64,000 bases of DNA. Source: Streptococcus sp. zg-86 (GTDB lineage Bacteria > Bacillota > Bacilli > Lactobacillales > Streptococcaceae). The position numbers and the translations under genes were made by a program. This document shows, one piece after another, positions 59,892 through 64,000 of this stretch (position 1 is the stretch's first letter; the number at the start of each line of letters is the position of its first letter). The DNA is taken from positions 248,001-312,000 of the forward strand of contig NZ_CP072115.1 of assembly GCF_017639855.1 (NCBI RefSeq), read 5' to 3'. The notes under the pieces were generated by a model. It made no database searches. It worked only from the letters and a program-made list of their open reading frames with translations, and was not told the DNA's origin.

Positions 59892-61352
59892 ATGGACAAC
59901 TATTTTGGTCTAAAAGAAAATGGAACAACAGTTTCAACAGAAATAATGGCGGGTATGACGACCTTCTTTGCCATGTCCTATATCTTGTTTGTCAATCCAA
60001 GTGTACTTAGTGTAGCAGGAATGCCTTCTCAAGCGGTGTTCTTGGCAACTATTATTGCCAGCGCGGTTTCTACCTTAATCATGGGCTTATTTGCTAATGT
60101 TCCATATGCGCTAGCACCAGGGATGGGATTGAATGCCTTCTTTACTTATACCGTTGTTATCGGTCTTGGCTTTACTTGGCAGGAAGCTCTTGCTATGGTC
60201 TTCCTCTGTGGCTTGTTCAACATCTTTATCACGGTTACAAAGGTACGTAAGAGTATTATCAAGGCGATTCCAGTTAGCTTACAACATGCGATTGGTGGTG
60301 GTATTGGGGTTTTCGTTGCCTATCTTGGTTTCAAAAATGCTAACCTCATCACATTTTTAACGTCAGGTTCTGATATTATTACAGTCAATGGTGTGGCTCC
60401 TGCTGATGCAACAGCAGATACTTTCTCAAATGGTGTCTTTTCTGTTTTTGCAGGTGGTGGAGTTGTTCCAGCGATTTCAACCTTTACAAATCCTAGTGTT
60501 CTCTTAACCGTCTTTGGTTTGATTTTAACAGCTATCTTAGTTATTAAAAATGTTCGCGGTGGGATTCTTATTGGGATTATTGCAACAACTCTTGCGGGAA
60601 TTCCAATCGGTGTAGTCGATATTTCTTCTATTAATTTTGCAGAAAATCATATCGGTAGTGCCTTTGCAGAATTGGGAACAACCTTCCTTGCAGCTTTTGG
60701 TGGCATGGCTTCTCTCTTCAGCAATACAGAACGCTTGCCATTGGTCCTTATGACAATTTTCGCTTTCAGTTTGTCTGATACCTTTGATACGCTTGGAACC
60801 TTTATCGGAACTGGTCGTAAGACAGGTATTTTCTCAGCAGAAGATGAAGCAGCTCTTGAAAACGGAAAAGGCTTCAATTCAAAAATGGATAAGGCCCTCT
60901 TTGCGGATGCCATTGGTACCTCTATAGGTGCGATTTTCGGAACTTCAAATACAACAACCTATGTGGAGTCTGCTGCAGGTATTTCAGCAGGTGGTCGAAC
61001 TGGTTTGACAGCAGTTACGACAGCTGTCTTGTTCTTACTTTCTATTTTAATCTTGCCATTTGTAGGGATTGTTCCAGCCGCTGCAACTGCTCCAGCACTT
61101 ATCATCGTTGGGGTCATGATGGTTTCTTCTTTCCTTGATGTGGATTGGAGCAACTTTGAAGATGCTCTACCAGCTTTCTTTGCAGCCTTCTTCATGGCAC
61201 TTTGCTTCTCCATTTCATACGGAATTGCAGCAGCCTTTATCTTCTATTGCTTGGTCAAAGTATCAACTGGAAAGACGAAAGAAATTCACCCAATTCTTTG
61301 GGGAGCAACAGCTCTGTTCATTCTGAACTTCATTATCTTAGCCATTTTATAA
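59892..61352 (+). CDS. Purine (hypoxanthine/guanine) permease, AzgA/PbuG-like
   Basis: The 486-residue protein has 12 or more hydrophobic segments. The N-terminus YFGLKENGTTVSTEIMAGMT and the LAPGMGLNAFFTYTVV block near residue 75, SLQHAIGGGIGVFVAYLGF, and GTSNTTTYVESAAGISAGGRTG near 350 are diagnostic for the AzgA-like branch of the NCS2/NAT superfamily. Members import adenine, guanine or hypoxanthine by proton symport. The PurBox-like sites upstream support purine rather than uracil use. The gene appears monocistronic. Confidence 0.88.
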   Translation: MDNYFGLKENGTTVSTEIMAGMTTFFAMSYILFVNPSVLSVAGMPSQAVFLATIIASAVSTLIMGLFANVPYALAPGMGLNAFFTYTVVIGLGFTWQEALAMVFLCGLFNIFITVTKVRKSIIKAIPVSLQHAIGGGIGVFVAYLGFKNANLITFLTSGSDIITVNGVAPADATADTFSNGVFSVFAGGGVVPAISTFTNPSVLLTVFGLILTAILVIKNVRGGILIGIIATTLAGIPIGVVDISSINFAENHIGSAFAELGTTFLAAFGGMASLFSNTERLPLVLMTIFAFSLSDTFDTLGTFIGTGRKTGIFSAEDEAALENGKGFNSKMDKALFADAIGTSIGAIFGTSNTTTYVESAAGISAGGRTGLTAVTTAVLFLLSILILPFVGIVPAAATAPALIIVGVMMVSSFLDVDWSNFEDALPAFFAAFFMALCFSISYGIAAAFIFYCLVKVSTGKTKEIHPILWGATALFILNFIILAIL

Positions 61353-61413
61353 AGAATGGGGTATATATCATTGAAGCGGATAGGTCTTGACAGGCTTATT
61401 CGTTTTTTATATT

Positions 61414-61575
61414 TATAGTGGATTGAGAAAGAAATAGAAGAAGGCAAGGAGCTGCAGATAGAACTGGCGTTAATTGAGGATTACTCCATAATCCCTATTT
61501 CCAACCTTCAACAAGTCCACTGGACTATTGAAGTAAAGCGACTGAACGGTATCCTAACCTTTATTCAATTCACTA
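61414..61575 (+). repeat. TATAGTG-ended repeat carrying BOX-like hairpin modules
   Basis: The left end TATAGTGGATTGAGAAAGAA and right end TTCAATTCACTA match the family. Between them, GGATTACTCCATAATCC and CAACAAGTCCACTGGACTATTG are BOX-like modules not present in the 93-bp copy at 51788. Confidence 0.8.
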
Positions 61576-61592
61576 AAGTCTTCCATAATCAA

Positions 61593-61621
61593 ATGACAAA
61601 GTCTTATTTCTATGGTATAAT
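61593..61621 (+). promoter_or_regulatory. Promoter of tsaE, possibly giving a leaderless mRNA
   Basis: ATGACA (61593-61598) and extended -10 TGGTATAAT ending at 61621, 17 bp spacer. The start of transcription expected ~7 nt after the -10 coincides with the tsaE ATG at 61629. Confidence 0.6.
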
Positions 61622-61628
61622 ATAGGGC

Positions 61629-62075
61629 ATGAAAAGCCATAACGAAGAAGAATTAATTGCGCTAGGCACTCGGATTGGTCAGCAGTTGCAGGCAGGAGAT
61701 GTCCTTGTTTTAACAGGAGACTTAGGGGCTGGAAAAACTACGCTAACCAAGGGAATTGCTCTAGGTCTTGAGATTCAGCAGATGATAAAAAGTCCGACTT
61801 ATACCATTGTTCGTGAATATGAGGGGCGCCTGCCGCTTTATCATTTGGATGTTTATCGTATTGGAGATGATCCAGATTCGATTGACTTAGATGATTTTTT
61901 ATATGGAGATGGTGTGACAGTGATTGAGTGGGGAGAGTTGTTAGAGGCTTCCCTCTTGCATGATTTTCTCACGATTGTGATTGAAAAGACTAGCTTTGGT
62001 CGCCAACTATCCTTGCAGGCTCATGGGAAACGCAGTCAAATGCTAGTAGAAGAGATTGAACATGGGACAGATTGA
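61629..62075 (+). CDS. tsaE: tRNA threonylcarbamoyladenosine biosynthesis ATPase TsaE
   Basis: The 148-residue P-loop protein has Walker A in LTGDLGAGKTTLTKG near residue 31. It also has KSPTYTIVREYEGRLPLYHLDVYR, the family's switch region, and VTVIEWGELL. It assists TsaB/TsaD in making t6A at position 37 of ANN-decoding tRNAs. No good ribosome binding site is seen and the promoter lies right at the start codon, so translation may be leaderless. It overlaps the acetyltransferase gene by 14 bp and heads a three-gene operon. Confidence 0.93.
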   Translation: MKSHNEEELIALGTRIGQQLQAGDVLVLTGDLGAGKTTLTKGIALGLEIQQMIKSPTYTIVREYEGRLPLYHLDVYRIGDDPDSIDLDDFLYGDGVTVIEWGELLEASLLHDFLTIVIEKTSFGRQLSLQAHGKRSQMLVEEIEHGTD

Positions 62076-62595
62076 GAAGGAAATCTTTTTTGAACAAGCT
62101 GACAGCACACATGCGGCAGCCTTTATTGATTTTATGAATCAGGTGGCAATTGAGACAGACTTTCTTGTTATGGATGAGACGGGTTTTCAGTTTACGCCAG
62201 ATGAGCTAGCAGTTATTTTTGAAAATAGTCTGAGTAGTCCAAACCAACTTCATCTTCTTGCTTTATGCGGGGAAGAGGTGATTGGAGCGGTCACCGTTCG
62301 TGCTTCAAAGCAGTACCGAATCAGTCATATCGGGAATGTCTTTATCGCTCTACGAAAGGACTATTGGGGACATGGTATCGGACGTATTTTACTAGAAGAA
62401 GTGATTGAATGGGCAAAAAGCTACGGTATCATCAAACGGCTAGAGCTGACGGTTCAAGCTCGAAATGAGCGAGCTGTTGCCTTATATCAGAAGGTGGGTT
62501 TTGAAATAGAAGGCACTCAAAAATGGGGTGCAAGAACAGATGAAGGGGAATGGCTTGACCTGTATTATATGGGCAAGCTGATAGATGATAAATGA
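62062..62595 (+). CDS. GNAT-family N-acetyltransferase
   Basis: The product has 177 residues from ATG 62062 inside the end of tsaE. The acetyl-CoA site is seen in GNVFIALRKDYWGHGIGRILLEEVI (R/Q-X2-G-X-G/A pattern in YWGHGIG) and in LELTVQARNERAVALYQKVGFEIEG near residue 135. Related proteins acetylate protein N-termini, as RimI does, or small amines; the substrate is unknown. Its position next to tsaE resembles tsaE-rimI arrangements. It overlaps the LCP gene by four bases (ATGA). Confidence 0.85.
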   Translation: MGQIEKEIFFEQADSTHAAAFIDFMNQVAIETDFLVMDETGFQFTPDELAVIFENSLSSPNQLHLLALCGEEVIGAVTVRASKQYRISHIGNVFIALRKDYWGHGIGRILLEEVIEWAKSYGIIKRLELTVQARNERAVALYQKVGFEIEGTQKWGARTDEGEWLDLYYMGKLIDDK

Positions 62596-63701
62596 GTATT
62601 GGTAAGAAAATTTTTCTCATGCTACTCGCCATTATTGGCTTGACTGTCGGTGCGGGAGCATTATATGCAACAACTGTTTTGAATTATTCAACTGAGAGTT
62701 TTTCAAAAACCTATAAGTCCATCGAAGGACAAGAAGAGGACAAGGTCATTGAAGCAACAGAACCTCTTGCTGTTCTTCTGATGGGGGTTGATATGGACCA
62801 GGCTAGCCGTGGTGGGAACTGGGAAGATGGACGGAGCGATTCCATGATTTTGGTAACCGTTAATCCCAAGACCCAAAAGACGACAATGGTCAGTTTGACA
62901 CGCGATATTATGGTTGAGATTGCAAATGCAGATGGAACGTCTAGCAGAACAGTAGAAAAACTGAACCATTCCTATAGTTATGGTCAAGCTCCGATGGCCA
63001 TTGCAACGGTTGAAAAAATGCTTGATATTAACATTAATCGCTATGTTGAAATCAATATGGATGGTCTGATTGAGTTGGTTGATGCAGTTGGGGGCATTAC
63101 GGTAAATAATACCTTAGGTTTTCCGATTTCAATCAGCGAGCATGAACCGGTCTATACTTCAGTTGTTGACCCAGGAGTTCAGCATATTAATGGAAATCAG
63201 GCTCTTGTATACTCTCGTATGCGTTATGATGATCCTGAAGGAGATATTGGTCGCCAAAAAAGGCAGCGTGAAGTGATTCAAGCGGTCGTTGGAAAGTTAT
63301 TGCAACTAGACGGGATTACCCAATACAAGCCGATTTTAAATGCTGTTTCCAATAATATGCGTACCAATGTAGCCATTACTCCGTCAAGTTTGCCGGGCTT
63401 ATTAGGCTATAAGGATTCCTTAAAGAATATTGAAACCTATCAGTTAGTCGGAAATGGTCAGTTAGTAGATGAACTATACTACCAAATTCCGACAAGTGAA
63501 GAATTGCTAGAAATTCAAAATGTCATTAAGAGTTCCCTAGGCTTACCGACGTCTACTGAATTGAAGACTAATGTTAGGGTAGCTGATTCGGTAGCTTCTA
63601 TCCCATTAATTAATGCTTATACAGGTTTACCTGGAGTAACAGCTCCGATTGGAGGTAGCACCACATTTGTAGGAGAAACAGGACTTGATTCTTCACAATA
63701 A
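62592..63701 (+). CDS. LytR-CpsA-Psr (LCP) family cell-wall ligase
   Basis: The 369-residue protein has one N-terminal transmembrane anchor (about 5-28) and an extracytoplasmic LCP domain (about 55-270). Conserved residues are visible in PLAVLLMGVDMD, GRSDSMILVTVNPKTQKTTMVSLTRDIMVEI (the polyprenyl-phosphate arginine and aspartates), LNHSYSYGQA, VDAVGGI and YSRMRYDDPEGDIGRQKRQREVI. LCP enzymes attach teichoic acid or capsule glycopolymers to peptidoglycan. The C-terminal ~90 residues form a short extension rich in Thr/Gly/Val. It closes the tsaE operon. Confidence 0.92.
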   Translation: MSIGKKIFLMLLAIIGLTVGAGALYATTVLNYSTESFSKTYKSIEGQEEDKVIEATEPLAVLLMGVDMDQASRGGNWEDGRSDSMILVTVNPKTQKTTMVSLTRDIMVEIANADGTSSRTVEKLNHSYSYGQAPMAIATVEKMLDININRYVEINMDGLIELVDAVGGITVNNTLGFPISISEHEPVYTSVVDPGVQHINGNQALVYSRMRYDDPEGDIGRQKRQREVIQAVVGKLLQLDGITQYKPILNAVSNNMRTNVAITPSSLPGLLGYKDSLKNIETYQLVGNGQLVDELYYQIPTSEELLEIQNVIKSSLGLPTSTELKTNVRVADSVASIPLINAYTGLPGVTAPIGGSTTFVGETGLDSSQ

Positions 63702-63807
63702 AGAGGGCGATTAATAGCTCCGTCAAGTTGTTTTTACAAATTGGGGAGCCTAACCTTTATGCAATTTACCATAACATAGTAGTTCGATTTTCTAGTATTT
63801 ATACAGC

Positions 63808-63838
63808 AAAAAAAGACGATGCAGATCGTCTTTTTGTT
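63808..63838. terminator. Terminator between the LCP gene and the next minus-strand gene
   Basis: AAAAAAAGACGAT and ATCGTCTTTTT form a stem with a short loop, and A and T tracts on both sides, usable in both directions. Upstream, 63741-63776 carries the repeat end CCTAACCTTTATGCAATTTA. Confidence 0.85.
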
Positions 63839-63868
63839 ATTTAGGAAGATATTATGCTAGTAGCATCT

Positions 63869-64000
63869 TTATTTTTCTTGGTATTTCTTTTGCACTTTCT
63901 GAATTTCGCTGATATTGCCAGCAATGCTTTGTTGGTAGACTTTTACCTTATATTGGATTTCTTCTGCCATTTCCTGTAGAGGTTCTTGATAGGATTGGAT
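63869..64000 (-). CDS. Unidentified coiled-coil-like protein, C-terminal end
   Basis: The minus-strand frame is open from the window edge to TAA at 63869 and codes for 43 residues, hydrophilic and rich in Gln, Glu and Lys. It ends VQKKYQEK, with a predicted helical or coiled-coil tendency. The N-terminus lies outside the window. I do not recognise the family. The regular composition and a terminator just after the stop support a real gene. Confidence 0.6.
   Translation of the reverse strand: MQSYQEPLQEMAEEIQYKVKVYQQSIAGNISEIQKVQKKYQEK

Overview
The window looks like a chromosomal segment of a low-GC Streptococcus, most like the S. suis group. The reasons are the gene orders rpsF-ssb-rpsR, efp-asp23-nusB and fabM-fabT-fabH-acpP-fabK-D-G-F-accB-fabZ-accC-D-A; FabK and FabM in place of FabI and FabA; PTS sucrose and mannose systems; and many BOX-like intergenic repeats. 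Species is an inference. There is no phage, transposase gene, CRISPR array or rRNA; the only tRNA is tRNA-Leu.

Layout. 1-5.6 kb: the end of an ABC exporter, tRNA-Leu(AAG), fructose-bisphosphate aldolase, rpmB, an Asp23-family protein and fatty acid kinase fakA. 5.7-12.2 kb: a sus/fus-type fructo-oligosaccharide locus (LacI repressor, two ABC permeases, lipoprotein, GH32 hydrolase) without its own ATPase. 12.3-13.4 kb: rpsF-ssb-rpsR. 13.4-14.6 kb: a non-coding, repeat-rich stretch with one probable 34-residue membrane peptide. 14.6-20.5 kb: a DUF1129 protein and CorA (minus), then uvrA, a MazG-like protein and three overlapping small membrane ORFs. 21.2-23.8 kb: pepQ-efp-asp23-nusB. 23.8-30.5 kb: the divergent scrRB/scrA sucrose PTS locus with scrK and manA. 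30.6-34.7 kb: secA-acpS-alr. 35.3-39.8 kb: nagA, a lone lacD, aspartokinase (minus) and a HAD phosphatase. 40.6-51.7 kb: the complete type II fatty acid synthesis and acetyl-CoA carboxylase cluster. 52.8-57.7 kb (minus): serS behind a T-box leader, then manO and manLMN. 58.8-64 kb: a Cof-type HAD phosphatase (minus), a PurBox-linked purine permease, tsaE, a GNAT acetyltransferase, an LCP-family enzyme and the end of an unidentified minus-strand gene.

How it works together. Sugar uptake is the main theme. The sus locus should import fructo-oligosaccharides intact and cut them inside the cell, the scr locus imports sucrose as sucrose-6-phosphate, ScrK and ManA feed fructose and mannose-6-phosphate into glycolysis, ManLMN is the general hexose PTS, and fructose-bisphosphate aldolase and LacD work at the triose step. 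LacI-type palindromes and cre-like sites sit at these promoters. The fab-acc cluster carries FabT-like palindromes before fabT and between acpP and fabK, and FakA supplies the phosphorylated exogenous acyl chains expected to feed into FabT control.

The least explained content is intergenic. Several repeat families share hairpin modules: a BOX-like family with near-identical inverted ends (102 bp in its minimal form), a family with 13-bp TATAGTGAATTGA ends, a 280-bp family, and two arrays of degenerate ~41-bp hairpin units. Four BOX-like copies begin exactly at the stop codon of the preceding gene, and one sits at a TA dinucleotide for which an unoccupied related site exists elsewhere in the window.
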